A stretch of 64,000 bases of DNA, from assembly GCA_021432605.1 (NCBI GenBank), contig MU271148.1:1805362-1869361 (forward strand), written 5' to 3'. The notes beneath the pieces are model-generated. The model saw only the letters and a list, made by a program, of their open reading frames with translations. It did no database searches and had not been told where the DNA came from. Source of the stretch: Coniochaeta sp. PMI_546 (lineage: Eukaryota; Ascomycota; Sordariomycetes; Coniochaetales; Coniochaetaceae). Position 1 is the stretch's first letter. Every line of letters begins with the position of its first letter. A program made the translations under genes and the position numbers. This document shows positions 9,143 through 23,411 of this stretch, in pieces.

Positions 9143-12100
9143 ATGGGCAAGATAACGAAGACCATGCAGCCCAAGCACAAGGAGAGCTTGGTGAGTATAC
9201 CGACGCCCTGTTCATTGCTCCTACTAGTGTCCTGGGACTACACTTACTGACCTCGCTTCTCCAGTCTCCTTGGCTCAAAAACTACGTCCAGACTGCGTCC
9301 GACGCACCCTTACCACTCCTACCACAACATCTCGACAAGTTTCCTTCTCGATGGCCCTTCCCACGGGGTGACCTGTATCACTGGATCCCCCTGCTGAATC
9401 GGTTCGACAGCATCATCGAGGGCTTCTGCGCCACCTACAGCCTGGACAAAGGTCTGCAGCTCCGAGACTTCGGGTGCGATCTTCTCCTCGGCAAGGAGCT
9501 TGCTGCCGATTACTACCACGACGACCCCCAGAAGTGGGATATCGATCGCCTAGCCGAGCTGGGATATAATCGAGATGGCGACCGCCAGCTGCTCATAGCG
9601 GTTCTGAACTTCTCCAAGATGCTACTCGAGCACTGCGGCAATCGAAGCATCTATGCGAGCAGTGAACACCTCAATAACCTGCTCAATACCACATATAACG
9701 ATGTTGTGCATGCTACACTTGAGGTAGGCCTGGAACTGGCACAACGCTACCAGGCTTCCGTGAAGCGCATGGGCCCGGCCAACAACCGCCAAGTGAGCGC
9801 CGCTCTGCTCGCGAACCACTACAACATCGAGCTAGAGAAGGTCCAAAGCCTGGCTCAACCGTTCGTAAAGACTTCGATTAACCGGTTCTCTGACGCTGCA
9901 CCCGTCACTCCGGCATCCGCGAGCAAAGGCAAGGAGAAGGCACATTCCAGCAGCGGCCCTAAGAATGTCGCGCCAATGTACGCAAATGATTTGGTTTCCA
10001 TCGTTGAGCCAGATCAGGTGGACGATCATCGCTGGCACGGCTGGGCGGACATTAAAGTAGTGTACTACCCCAAGAGCCGGCCAAAAGCAGAGGTTGAGAA
10101 TGAAGCCCCTGAGCGGACTGCTCAATCCTCTGCACCGTCTACTCCGACCCCCTTACGTCGCAGCACGACCATGACATCGTCATCTCACCAGACGCCACGC
10201 AGCGGCCGGCAGATCAGCAGTGACGACAGCAGTCCTGTTCAACCTCGCACCCCTGCCACGGCAGGTCAAGATGACGCTGCGGGCACTAGCCATAAGGTCT
10301 TGGAAGTGCCGCAGTCAGTTGTCGCCTCCACATTGATCTACGATCTCCTGCAGCGATGTCCTGCGGATATGCCCAAAACTTCTCGGTACGAGTACTTGAA
10401 CCGTCTCAGGGTTGCCAAAGCACTGCTGGAATCGCCGGATACCAGACAGGAAGCCCTTGCTGTTCGACTGCTGGCCATCAACAATCTCGCATTCATCTAC
10501 ACTGAGGCGACGTTCGTCGATAAGGTCCTCCGGCAAGACAACGACGAGCCGAGGCGCTATCAGCTCGTCTACCAACTCGCCGAGCTCATCCATCCTTCCG
10601 TCGACGGAAGCAAGAATACCCCCATTTGGCTCCAGACGATTGCATTCACCCTCTTGGAAGCTATCTCCAACTTTGGGACAAAGCAGTCTGATGTCCTATC
10701 GGCACTCAACGCCAATGTCAACCACGGAGTCCTGCTCTACGTCGTCAGGAAAGCCATCGCCGGAATGAAGGAGGATCCGGAGGATGAGGACGAGGGAAAG
10801 CAGACGCCTGCAGATGCTTGGCGAAACCAGCTGTTTTCACTCACGTTACACATGGCACTGACTCCTAGAGTGGGCCAGGAGATGATAACAGCCGGCGTCA
10901 TGGAAGTTCTCATCGAAATCCTAAACCTCCGGTCGAAGATTGCAAGCCGCAATCACAACATGGTGATCGCCTTTCTTGACAGCCTTGTACTTGGTCAGCA
11001 GAACGCCTTTCAGTCCTTCAGCACTCTGCCAGGTCTTGATAGCATTTCTCAACTCATCATTGATACAGTGTCGATAGGAATGGACATTGTTGCCGCTGGG
11101 CAAGGTACTCCTCCAGAGTTCCATTCTCACGTCGTGGATTATGAGATTCCATTCTATCAACAGCAGACTCTCAAGTGGCTCCTGAAGTTCATTCACCACC
11201 TCATGACGCACTTCTACGCATTTGGTGGCAACACAGACCGGGTTCTGAGAAACATTGTTGACAACTCGGAGCTACTCCGCAGTCTCCGTGTTGTGATTGA
11301 GAACAAGCAAACCTTCGGATCAGTTGTGTGGACGAACGCCGTGTGGCTACTCGGAGATTTCATCAACAATGACCCTACTAGCTTTGCTGCCATACAGGAG
11401 TCCGGCATGATCAAGGGCCTTCTCGAGACCATCACCGGACGGCAGGTAACTATTGAGCAGCCTGCTGAGCGGGGAGGCCAGGCTCGTGAGAGTGATGCGA
11501 ATGCGGAGCCTAGTTCTCCTGCCGAACCAGAAGACGACCCTGTTGTCGACCTAGCATCTGATGAACGGCCGCATCCTCCTACGCAAGCTATGCTTGAGGC
11601 ACCTCGCGAAGGCCCCCTGGCCCGCGGCATCCTTCCGTCCGCCGAGGTCATCGGAGCTGTTCCTACGGTGCTCAACTCGATATCGCTAAACAGCATGGGC
11701 ATGAAGATGGTCGTCGCGTCCCGCGCACTCGAGAGTTTCTTGGAGGTTTTTGAGAGCCCGGAGCATATCCGGTGCGCCGAGACTGATCCTGACCTGTTCC
11801 ATACTATGGGAGGGAACTTTGATGAACTCGCCCGCCATCATCCGGCATTGAGACCGGCCATCTCAAACGCGATCCTGGACATGATTGCCAGAGTTGTTTA
11901 CCTGGCACAGCAAAAAGCCATCACCGCCGGTTGGGGTGCCAAGCTCCTGGTGCAGGATCCTCAAGGAGATGTCGTTGCCGCTGATCAGGCTCTTCTTGCC
12001 AAGTCCGGGGAGGTATCGCGTAAAGGAAAGGAAAAGGCAGTTTCTGGCGACAGCGATGTTGAGATGGCTGATGTTAGCGAAGGATCCGTCGAAAATGCTT

Positions 12101-15100
12101 CAGCCTCCAACGTGGCCGTAACCTCGTCTGGTAGCTCAGAGGATGGGATCATTCCTTATGTCCTCGCTGTCACAATGTTCCTCGATGCCCTTATGGCCAA
12201 CAGCAACCTGAAATCATCGTTCATACGGGACGGAGGTATCGAGCTCCTCCTTAAGCTCTCAGAGGCGCCAAGCCTGCCGGCCAACTTTGGGGAGACCCGT
12301 GCGTCGCGAATGCTATCTGCCACTGTTGCGCAGCTCATCGAGACCTCGCCCGTTCTCGGTCTGCCGTCGCTTCTCGGACGGATTCAACACATGCTTGACA
12401 CACTCGCGCCACTGGTGAAGGACGACGAAGCTAGACCTTTCTTCGCGCCGTTCCTCAAGTCTGACCTCAGCCTCAAGGATTCTGCCGGTGGGTGGGACCG
12501 TGAGTCAGTCAAAAAGGTTGCTGGCGGCACTGAGATCGTCAAGGCTTTGTTGCACTTGCAAACCTACATCAGGACACTTTACCAGTGCTTTCCGTATGGA
12601 AGGCAATCGACTTGCAACCTCCCATCGGTCAATGTCTACGACTACTATGTGCGTCTCATCAAAGCCCTTGGACCCTTGCTCTGCAGCATCCTCTCAGAAG
12701 AGATGGCCGTGGGCAGCATCGTTCCTCCACACTGGTCCAACAGGAAGAACCCGGCCACCAGAAGCAATTTCCCGGACCTGTTGCCGGAACCAGCAGCAGC
12801 AGCAGCGAACGGTGCTGCGGTCGCAGTTGAAGGCGAACCTGCTTCTGTCGCGGAGGCACGCACCGCCGGTGAAAAGTCGGACGCGGATCAGACCAGCACC
12901 TCTGTCACGAAGCCAAGCCCTGAGGAGCAGACCTCTCCACGTTTCCAAAACTACCAGACCCTGAAGTCTTTGCTTCACTCGCTGATGCCGACAACATTTC
13001 CATTCTTCCAGACAATAGGAAAGGCCCTCTTTCCGCGCAGGGATCGCGATTCCTATACCCGCTATCACCACATGAGGATTGCCGGAGCGTTGGCTGAGAC
13101 TATTCTAATCCAGCTGAAGAGACCCTCGGACGGCGACGGCTCTCAGCAGAGCACGACTGTCAAAGATCTCCATTACTGGATCATTATGCTACATACTGTA
13201 CAGGAGATGCTCATTGATCCAAGCCCACGTAGCGAACGCCAAAGTGTGCATGTCATTATCCCTGTTCTGGTCGCCTTCAAAGAACATGGTGGTCTTGAAG
13301 CCCTCAACGCTCTGCTACAACAGTTCGCGCATGATGTGACTGAGGGGCACGAAGACGGCACGGAGGGATCCAAGGGCAAGCTGGCTGCCATGGGCATGAG
13401 GAAGATACTCGATCTCTACGCACTGCTCGTCCACGGGAGAAACATTTCGGATTCCTTCGGGCAGATCAACATCGTACCACCTCGCCGGTCCGGAGAGGGA
13501 CGGCCCGACCTGGGGCAAGTATCGTCCCAACTCGTTGTGGAGTTGCGAATGGCTATTCTGCCTGTTGTCCGGAAGCTCTGGGAGTCTGATCTCATCGAGA
13601 AGTCAACGCCAGTTGTCCTTGCCAAGATCATCGAGATCTTGAAGACCATCTGCGCAGCGGATCAAGAAACACATGCTTACCGTCGAACTGACAAGTCGGC
13701 GCCGGCTTTGACCTTCAAGCAAGAAGCGGTGCCATTTCACTGGTCCACATGGTCAGACTTAGTGAGGACGCTCTCCAAGAAGTATGAGCCCGAGCTAGCT
13801 CAAGAAGCCGTGTACCGCGCCAACGGGAAGAAAGAGGATGCGGAGGAATACTGCCGCGCCCATCAGAAAGGCATTGCTGGGCAGCGGAATCCTATTCCGG
13901 AAGAGGATGCGTTCCCAGACACGACGCCTAGCAATAGAACGCCGGTCAATTCTATGGAAATTGATCCACTGCCAATCCCTAATCTGGACAGGTTGACCGG
14001 CGCTCTTGGGGAAGCCGTGCACGGAGAGCTACGCGAAAGCTCGTCTGCCGATTCACTAAACCATAGTCGCGACAGCCTAGAATCTCCAGCACCTGGGCAT
14101 GACGTGGAACTCGCGTCGACCAGCCAGGAGCCCGAACCAGGGCCGAACTCTGATCAAGCGCCAGAAGCTCGAGCGAAGATCACCAAGGACGATTTGGATG
14201 AGGAACGCGTGGCTTTGCGCAAGGAATTGTTTGACCGTTGCTTGGAAGTCATTAGGGCCCATCCGGAATCAGTCTTCGAGGTCTCAGAACTTGTAACGGC
14301 AACCATCCTCAAGTCAGAGAGTGAAGAGAAACGTGCAGAGGTTGACGAGAGACGTGCCGAGGTTGCCGACCTTCTTGCCAATGCTCTCATGTCCTTTGCC
14401 CTGGACGACGAGATGAAGAAGTCCAATGGACGAAGCATTGCAGCATATGCCCACCTACTGTCACTACTTCTTCAGGATCGCAACTTCTATAAGGCAGCAC
14501 TGAAGACGTTGAAAGACAACGTCACAGAGTATCTCGGCTTTCTCCAATTGGCACCTACCGGCTCGACCGATCAGCTGCCACCCTATGTCCCATACGTGTT
14601 GCTTATCTTCGAGATCTTGCTGGCGGACGATGAGCAGCCGATAGAGATCAAATGGAAGTCGCCCACTAGCGAGAACGATCCCATAGAGGAGCCTGAGTTG
14701 CAGGAGAGAGAACCCAACCTACAGCCAGCTGATCGGTCTCTCCTTGTCGATGCCGTCCTGGACATCCTTCCGCGAATTGGCAAGGAGGAGGCCCTGGCGA
14801 CGTCGGTTCTTCGCATTCTTGTCATACTTACCCGCGATCGGGCGGTTGCGAAGACCCTTGGTGAGAGGAAGAACTTGCAGCGTTTATTCGTCATGACCAA
14901 GCAGCTTTGCGGCGCGGAAACGGGACGACTGCGGAACTCTAGGATTTCCCGAAGCATCCTGCTTGTTCTCCGCCACATCATAGAAGACGAAGACACCATC
15001 CGGCAGATCATGCAAGCTGAGATCAAGACATTCTTGGAGAACGCGGCGAGACATCCTCGCACCAATGAACTGAACAACTACTTGCGCCAGCTGTCCCATG

Positions 15101-18100
15101 TTGCGCTCCGCAACCCCAAACTCTTCATCGATGTCACGTCGGACATGATCAAGCTGAGTCGGTGGACTCCTCTGACGGGGGATCCCGCTCAACGACAACA
15201 CCCCGCTATCATCGTCCTCAAGGATCAAGCATCACAACCTCCTGCTGTGCCAACGAGCGATGTCTCTGTCGAGCCGGCTGTTCAGGGGACCGAAGATCTT
15301 ACGATCAATGATGTCAAGCCTTCAACGGAGACGGGCGACAAAGAGATGCCAGACGTACCTAAGACTCCGGCATCTGAGCTGAAGAGACCTGTCCTTGAGA
15401 ATCCCGATGGTGTGGTCCACTTCCTCCTCTGTGAGCTGCTCAATTACAAGGATGTCGAAGACAAGGAGATAACACCGCAAGTTTCAAAGGAGGGCAAGCA
15501 AGAGGCGGAGTCGTCCACTTCGACACCCGCTGCAACGCCTGGCGCGACAGCAGTTGCAGAAGGGTCAGCTCTGGAGCAGTCCAGCGAGAAAGATAAGAAG
15601 ACTCCTAGGCCCACCTTCAAGACCGAGGATCATCCTATCTTCATCTATCGATGCTTCCTTCTTCATTGCCTGACGGAACTCCTCCAAAGCTACAACCGTG
15701 CCAAGGTCGAGTTTATCAACTTCAAGCGCAGTGCCCCTATACAAGCAGGTACTCCGATCAGGCCACGCTCGAGTGTTCTAAACTACCTTCTTCATGACCT
15801 GCTTTGCCTCAACAGCTTCGCGTCGTCCATGGATAGTATCACGCAGAAGAAGAAGATTGCCACATCTATCGCTGCTCAGCAGGTGCTGGTCGCACTCGTG
15901 GCAAAGACTGGAGAAAAGCCCGGTGACCGCCACGCTGAACTTTTTGAGTACGACGAAGAACCTGATCTACTTTTCGTTCGGAAGTTTGTCCTCGACACTA
16001 TTCTGAAAGCTTACAAGGAGGCCTCTACTGGAACCGAGCCCTTTGACGTCCGCTACGCCAAGATGCTGTACCTGGCCGAACTCATGAGCCAAATGATTGG
16101 CGAGAAGGACAAGGAGCCATCTAATCCTCGTGGTACTGACCCGAGTGCTCTACGGTCACAGGCACAAATGAAGCGTCTCATGTTCGAGAAGGGATATCTT
16201 TCGGTGCTGACTGCTTCCATTGCCGAGATTGATGTCACCTTCCCCAATGTCAAGCGCACTCTCAAGTACATCCTGCGTGTCCTGAAGACCTTGACACGGA
16301 CTGCCGTCCAACTGAGTCATACCAACCTCATCACATCCGTGTCAGCGGACAACATCGAGGACGAGATTGCCTCGGCATCTTCCCTCTCCGATATGGACGA
16401 GGATCGCGAGGAGACACCTGATCTGTACCGCAACTCAGCCCTCGGCATGCTTGAGCCTGGTGGCGAGGAAGACTTCTCCGACGACTCGGATGAAGATGAG
16501 GAAATGTACGAAGACGAATATGGCGACGAGATGGATTACGGCGATGACATCTCGGAAGATCATGAGGAGGATGTCAGCGACGAAGACGAAGAGCTCGGTG
16601 ACATGGGCCCGATCGAAGGCCTCCCTGGAGATCCTGTTGGTGTCGAAGTCATCATGGGCGAAGATGACGACGACGATGAGGACGACGACGATATGGACGA
16701 CGATGACGACGATGAAGACGACGAGGATGACGAAGACGACGACGAAATCGGCTCCGAAGATATGGAGGAGGTCGATGAGCGCGTCGAGATCGTTGACGAA
16801 GAGGGCAACCAGCTCGACGACGACGGTCAGTCTGGCTGGGAGAGCGAGACTGATGAGGAAGAGGAAGAAGATGACGAGGAAGAGATTGACTACGAAGGAG
16901 AGGCTCAAGACCTCGATGAAGCTGACCTTGAAAACGAGCAGCTTGGCCGCTTCGATGACATCATGCGTGCTGTCATGGATGGTGATGACGAGGATCTTAG
17001 AGAGTTTGCCGATCACTATATCGACGATGGCGGTGAAGATGGTAAGCCTTACTCTTTGCTCGCTAACGAAACTGAGCTCTCAAACTAACCTCTGCCAGAC
17101 GAAGAGCCTGACGATGATGTCGACGATGAGATGATTGACGACGAAGATCTTTACTATGACCCAGGCTTTCAACGTAGGTAGTCTCGACAGCATACTGGAA
17201 CGCATTTGCTAATATTGTGTCCTGCAGTCGGTGACGAGCCTCCCATGCCGAACATGCCCGCCGGATTGGGGTGGGATACTTTGGTCGTGGACCACGGTAA
17301 CCACCGACATAGACATGGAGGCATGCGCAGCCCATTCCCTGCTGGTTCCCCTTTCTCTAGAAGCCATCGGGCTGCTCTTGGTGGTATGTCTAGTCGAGCT
17401 ACCCCTTCAACAAGCAACGGAGGCACAATGGCTTGAAGCTGAATTGTGGTTGCTATGTGAATTTGGTGGAAACTCCACCGTGGACGGCCTTGATTGCTAA
17501 CCCATTTTCTCCATCTCCAGACATGCGGTATATGCGAGGACACGGCCGCCCAATGGGGCAATCCTCGGCCAACGCAGACGACGGTGTCAATCCACTCCTG
17601 CGTCGCGACAACAGCCATGCACGAGGATTCTCACCTCGTCCATCATCTAATCCTCATCTAATACGACTTGGCATTCCCGGACTGATGGGTTCCGTCGATA
17701 CTCCTCTGTCGCTCATCAACGACTTGATCACGTCGCTACCACTGCAGGGTCGTCATCACGGTCACGCTCTTCACTTCCAGATCACCCAACAAGGCCCCGG
17801 AGGCGAGGTACGCGAGATTAATATTCCTGTCGCGCCTCCGCACCAGAGTCGTGACCCGCACGCCGATTTGCGCCGTGACCATTACGTGGAGCCTCAACAA
17901 GCCGTTGCTTTCACCGCTGTCATCACGGTTGAGCGGTGGCAGGAGGAGGCGCGGATGATCTTTGGCAATTCCTTCAACGACAAGACCCTCAAGATGTGGA
18001 ACTCCATCTGGTACAGGCTTGTTCCTCCAGCCATCGAACATGAGAAAGAAGTCAAGACCCGCGAAGCGGAGGAGAAGCGGAAGCGCGACGAAGAGCGGAA

Positions 18101-21100
18101 GAAGCGCGAAGAGGAAGAGCGCAAGCTGAAGGAGGCTAAAGAAGCTGAGGAGAAGGCCGCAAGAGAAAAGAAAGAAGCAGAGGAGCGCGAACAAGCGGAA
18201 CGTGAAGCTGCCGAGGCGGCCGCCGCGCGGGGCGAGCTACAAGAAGAGGCTCAGGATAACGTGCAGCAAGCGGATGTTGAACCGCAGCCCATGGAAGGGG
18301 TTGAGGAGACGAGCGATAACGAAGAGAGCGGCGAGGGAGCTGGAGACTCGGCACCGCGTGTCACCACTACTATTCGTGGCGAGACGGTCGATGTGACCGA
18401 GCTTGGGATCGACCCTGACTACCTCGCGGCCCTGCCAGAAGAGTTCCGAGAAGAGGTCATTGCCCAGACTGTCAGCAGCCGCAGATTGCAAGCTCAAGAG
18501 GCCGTCGAGACTGCTGGGGAGAACACAGAGGTGTTCCAGGAGTTCCTTGAGGCACTACCCGAAGACCTTCGTCAAGAAATCATTCAGCAGGAGCGCCAGG
18601 AGCGTCGCCGGCGCGAGCGTGATGAACAGCGCCGGCAGGCTGCCGCTTCCGGTAACGATGTTGGTGCACAAGACATGGACCCGGCCAGCATATTGCTCAC
18701 TTTCCCGCCTGAACTGCGTGAGCAGGTCTTGATGGATCAGGGAGATGAACTCATGGATCATCTGCCTCCTGAGATGGCCGCTGAGGCGCGAGCGATTGCC
18801 CACCGCCATGGCGCGGTCCCCCAACGGCGAGGTGGCATGCCAGCTGCACAGGAATTGATTTTCGGCGGCCGTGGACCGCGTCAGGCTCAGGCGAGCGCGA
18901 CAAACGATAACAAGCCACAGCGCCGTGCCGTCGTCCAAATGGTTGACAAGGCTGGCGTAGCCACTCTTCTTCGCCTCATGTTCGTGAATCAACAAGGGAC
19001 GATCCGTAATGCGCTCTTCAACTTGCTTGAGAACATCTGCGAGAACCGCCAGAACCGGCTCGAGATCATCAGCACCATTTTGCAGATTCTTCAGGACGGA
19101 AGCACTGATATGGATGCTGTGGAGCGCAGTTTTAGCCAGCTGTCACTGAAAGCAAAGCAACCGAAGGACAAGGATCAGCAGAAGACTCCTGGTAGCATCA
19201 AGAGGACGCTGACAACCATCGGTCCTATTCCTGCGATCCAGACCAACTCGGAAGTATCGCCTCTCCTAGTCGTCCAGCAATGCCTGGACCTGCTTGCCGA
19301 GCTGTGCCGGAACAACGCTCATGTCCCTTCACTGTTCTTGACAGAACACGAGGCCTTTGCCTCATCGCTAAAGCGCAGTGTCAGCAGAAAGGGCAAAGGC
19401 AAAGATATCAACAACAAGGCCCAGAGATTCGCGATCAACTCTCTCCTTGCCCTCCTCGACCGAAACCTTGTCATGGAGAGCTCCGCCGTTATGCAACTCT
19501 TGGCCGACTTGCTGAACAAGGTCACATACCCCCTTCAGGCACTTGAGCGAAGGCGGCGCGAAGCTGAAGAGGAGGCCAAGAAGAAGGAAGAGGGGAAAGC
19601 CAAAGAGGGTGAGCAGCCCGCAGCCGAAGCCGAGGGCGCCGCGTCTAGCGAGGTTCAGAGCGCACCGCCTGCCACTACTGCTGCCGCGGACACGGAGGCG
19701 GGTGCAACAGCAGAGAGCTCGACGGCGAAGGACGAAAAGTCAGTTGAAGACAAGAAGCTCCGAACGCTCACACCGCCAACAATTCCTGAGTACAACCTCA
19801 AGCTGGTCACCAATATCTTTGTCGCTCGCGAATGCAGCTCAGATACCTTCCGGAATACCATCTCGACCATCAAGAACCTTTCCAACATCCCAGGAGCCAA
19901 GAGGGTGTTTGGCGAGGAGCTGGTCCGCCAAGCTAGGGTTCTTAGCGAGAACATCGTTTCGGACCTGGACGAGTTGCTTCCACATATCCTAAAGGCTGAG
20001 TCCGGGACACAGATCCAAGGTGTTGCGCTCGCCAAGTTCTCGCCGGGTGCGTCAGAACAGAACAAGCTGCTCCGCGTGTTGACGGCGCTCGACCATCTGT
20101 TTGACAAGAAGTCTAAGAGGTCGGGTGAGGATGACCACGACGATGCGAAGGACGACCTTCTTGGTTCCCTCTATTGGAATCCTACTTTCGGAACCATGTG
20201 GGAGAAGTTGAGCGCTTGTCTCGCGGCTATCCGCCAGCGGGAGAACATGCTCAACGTCGCTACCATTCTACTTCCTCTCATCGAATCGCTTATGGTTGTC
20301 TGCAAGAACACCACGATAAATGATGCGCCGCTCTCGGCGAGCTTGACTGGCAAAGAGATGTTGCTCTCAAGCCCTCCACCTGAAGACCGCATCGCGGGTC
20401 TGTTCTTCACCTTCACCGAAGAACACCGCCGTATCCTCAATGAGCTGGTCCGGAACAATCCCAAACTCATGTCTGGCACGTTCTCTCTCCTCGTCAAGAA
20501 CCCCAAGGTGCTCGAGTTCGACAACAAGCGCAACTACTTCACTAGAAGCGTCCACCAGAAGGCCGGGAGCCAAGGATCGCGACCTCCCAACGGGTATCCG
20601 TCGTTGCAACTTGCAGTTCGCCGTAACAACGTGTTCCACGACTCGTTCAAGTCATTATACTACAAGACTGGAGACGAGATGAAGTTTGGAAAGCTGAATA
20701 TCCGTTTCCACGGCGAGGAGGGTGTCGACGCTGGTGGAGTCACTCGCGAATGGTTCCAGGCGTTGTCGAGACAGATGTTCGACCCCAATTACGCACTCTT
20801 CAGCCCAGTGTCTTCTGACCGCACCACGTTCCACCCGAACAAGCTGAGCTCCATCAACGAGGAACATCTCCTCTTCTTCAAGTTCATCGGTCGTATCATC
20901 GGAAAGGCTCTTTATGAGGGCCGTGTTCTCGACTGCTACTTCAGCCGAGCTGTCTACAAGCGTATCCTCGGCAAGCCGGTCTCGGTCAAGGATATGGAGT
21001 CATTCGATCCCGACTACTACAAGTCACTGGTCTGGATGCTCGAGAACGACATTACGGACGCCATATTCCAAACCTTCTCGGTCGAGGATGAAGAGTTCGG

Positions 21101-21739
21101 AGTGACGAGAGTCGTCGACCTCGTACCAAACGGGCGCAACATTCCTGTCACGGAGGAAAACAAGCACGACTACGTCCGTCTCGTGGTTGAGCACAAGCTA
21201 CTGTCTTCGGTACAGGAGCAGATGGAGCACTTCCTGAAGGGCTTCCACGACATCATCCCCGCCGAGCTCATCGCCATCTTCAATGAGCAGGAACTCGAAC
21301 TCCTAATCTCGGGTCTGCCGGACATCGATGTGGACGACTGGAAGGCCAACACTGAGTACCAGAACTACACTGCCGCGTCGCAGCAGATCCAGTGGTTCTG
21401 GCGAGCGGTACGCTCCTTTGACAAGGAGGAACGTGCCAAGCTCCTCCAGTTCGTCACCGGCACCTCCAAGGTACCGCTCAACGGCTTCAAGGAGTTGGAG
21501 GGCATGAACGGCATCAGCCGGTTCAATATCCATCGCGACTATGGTGATACTAAGCGTCTGCCAAGTTCCCATACATGCTTCAACCGTGAGTCTATCCCCC
21601 CCTCTATGCATTTATACTGAAGACATGACTAACTTAGCACCTAGAACTCGACCTCCCCGAGTATGAGAGCTATGACGTCCTCCGCAGCCGTATTCTCAAG
21701 GCCATCACGGCTGGTAGCGATTACTTCGGCTTCGCCTAA
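9143..21739 (+). CDS. TOM1: HECT-type E3 ubiquitin ligase, TOM1/HUWE1 family
   Basis: Six exons: 9143-9190, 9265-17041, 17099-17173, 17228-17383, 17521-21585 and 21645-21739, giving 12,216 nt or 4,071 residues. Exon 1 supplies MGKITKTMQPKHKESL, joined in frame to SPWLKNYVQTASDAPL. Order of parts: N-terminal armadillo-like DUF908/DUF913 region (roughly residues 100-900); long helical middle; very acidic Asp/Glu tract (about 2,405-2,610); charged coiled coil (about 2,860-2,925); ubiquitin-binding-like motifs DYLAALPEEFREEV, FLEALPEDLRQEI and FPPELREQV (about 2,980-3,090); and the HECT domain (about 3,715-4,071). The catalytic cysteine is Cys4038 in SHTCFNQLDLPEYESY, 33 residues from the end as expected for HECT enzymes. 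The last intron falls two codons after that cysteine, so the final 31 residues, ending FGFA, come from the short last exon. The family transfers ubiquitin from E2 to substrates, with roles in mRNA export, ribosomal protein and histone turnover. Substrates here are unknown. Confidence 0.95.
16430..16930 (+). repeat. GAY/GAR codon tract encoding the acidic region of the TOM1-type ligase
   Basis: A purine-rich stretch, mostly GAC, GAT, GAG and GAA codons, encodes an Asp/Glu run (densest at 16655-16760). The low complexity keeps several other frames open on both strands, which produces long but meaningless reading frames. Acidic tracts at this place are usual in the family. Confidence 0.8.
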
Positions 21740-23411
21740 GGATCATCAACATCCCTTGCATCTTTGACTCGTCACGGCCATGAAATGATCTTTACTAGGT
21801 GTTCTCTAGAGAGGTAGCACAGGCGGCGGTGGGGATAGCAGGAGGGATCTGTACAAATTCTGTATTTTCATGCGCAAGGCGAAGAACCGAAATGACCAAA
21901 GGGGTAGAGGCGAAGAGTGTTTTATTTTCTTTCTTTGGGAAGGCCTGAAAGGCCTGATTACAAGCGTGTTGTCGTTGGCGGTTTTGCAGGGTCATTAGAG
22001 CTTTGCTACTGCTCTATCTTTTTATCTGCATTGCATTGGGGGACGTATGTCCCGCCCAGCGAGGAGGGAAGCGAAGTGCAGGTCGTCTTTCCTCTCTTGT
22101 TGGGTTCGCGAACAGTCCAGGTTAAAGATGGCTTTGTTGAGGATAGCATTTAATAGAGGACCCTTGTTCATATTATTGGTGACTTGCTTCTGTGATGCTT
22201 GTTTATAGGTTGATATTCGCCTATCCGCCTTGGCCAACTCGACATAGCTAAAACGCACTGTTTCTCCCGCTTTTTCTATTCCTTAGGGAGCCATCTATTC
22301 ACCTCCTCTTGTCTTCCAGAGACTGAGTATATTCATCGTATTCATTCTTCCGCTCCATTCTTCTCTCTGGGGACAGTCCATGTATACATGAAGAATTACG
22401 CTCTTCCCTCAAGTCCACCCCCTCCTTGTCATGCGGGTAGCATCGAGCACCGAGTCTGAACCGACAATCTGAACTATTCATCCATATCTACGATATAATG
22501 CTTCGCAGCCGTAAATACCCGCCACGCAGCATGTAGGATAGGAAAATCGAGAGAGGCAGGGCATAAGAGCCCCAAGGTTTAAAGGTGACGGCCGTGGAAA
22601 ATCAAGCATGTGCACAATGTCAGGAGTACACTTCACATAGCAATCTCATTCATTCCTTATTCCTTATTCCTTTACGCCTTGTCCGTCATACTCAGTGTTT
22701 CTGTTTGAGGAAGTGTGAGTATTGTCCACCTGGGAGCTCTTCGTGATAAATAAAGTCTTCAATACCCTCAAAGGAAGGGCGTCATGGTGGATGGGAGTCT
22801 TTATCATGGATCCTCGATGGGTGTCATATAAGTAGCACTGGCGACAAACGCTCAATCCAGCACTGCGTGAAAGGGGAGCTGCCAGATTCTCGCAAAGCGA
22901 GGTCTGTATTGACAGTCACTGTGAATAGTATGAAGGAACTTGAGAAGAAGGGTTCGTAGGAAGTGATCTTTCGTCCCAGAGATGATAGAAAGGAGTTATG
23001 AAACACAGAGACGAATGGGAATTGGGAGCCACGATCAGTCCCGCCAAGGAGCCCTCTCCCCGTCCCAATAAGACCCGTGCTAGTCGTCGCGGCCTGTGCT
23101 TTTGTCGATAGCCTCAATACCGTCCTCAGGTTGACGTGGGACTTTGTACGCAACGATGTCATCGTCGTCCTAGCTCCGCAGCCTTCAGTTCCTCTCCTCC
23201 AATTTCAATCTCTTCTTCTTCGAAAACTTCTCTCAACTTCCGCAGTCCTTCCATCCTCCTAGTTTCTTCAACTTCTCGTCTTCACTTGACTCTTCTCTTG
23301 AGTCATCTCTTGAATACTCAATATTCAAGATCTCCAGCCCCGTCTTTTACCCTCTTCAACCTCTTTTCCACTTTTCAGCACCGAGCTTCCTCAGCACTGC
23401 CCTTCATAAGG
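21740..23411. other. Intergenic: TOM1-type gene 3' region and promoter of the 199-residue gene
   Basis: About 1.7 kb with only short open frames. The section from about 23163 to 23400 is strongly pyrimidine-rich (CTTCT and CCTC runs), the usual look of a fungal leader, and runs into the ATG at 23412. No RNA gene or repeat recognised. Confidence 0.5.

Noticed and set aside
16435-17134. Long frames on both strands over the acidic tract of the HECT ligase, Val/Phe- or Thr/Met-rich
   Set aside because: They arise because GAN codons leave no stops in other frames; composition is a pure by-product of the Asp/Glu tract.
17384-17436. Continuation of exon 4 of the HECT ligase past the GTATGT donor
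   Set aside because: The frame stays open for 17 codons but then meets TGA with no later usable donor, while splicing at 17384 to 17521 restores the frame.
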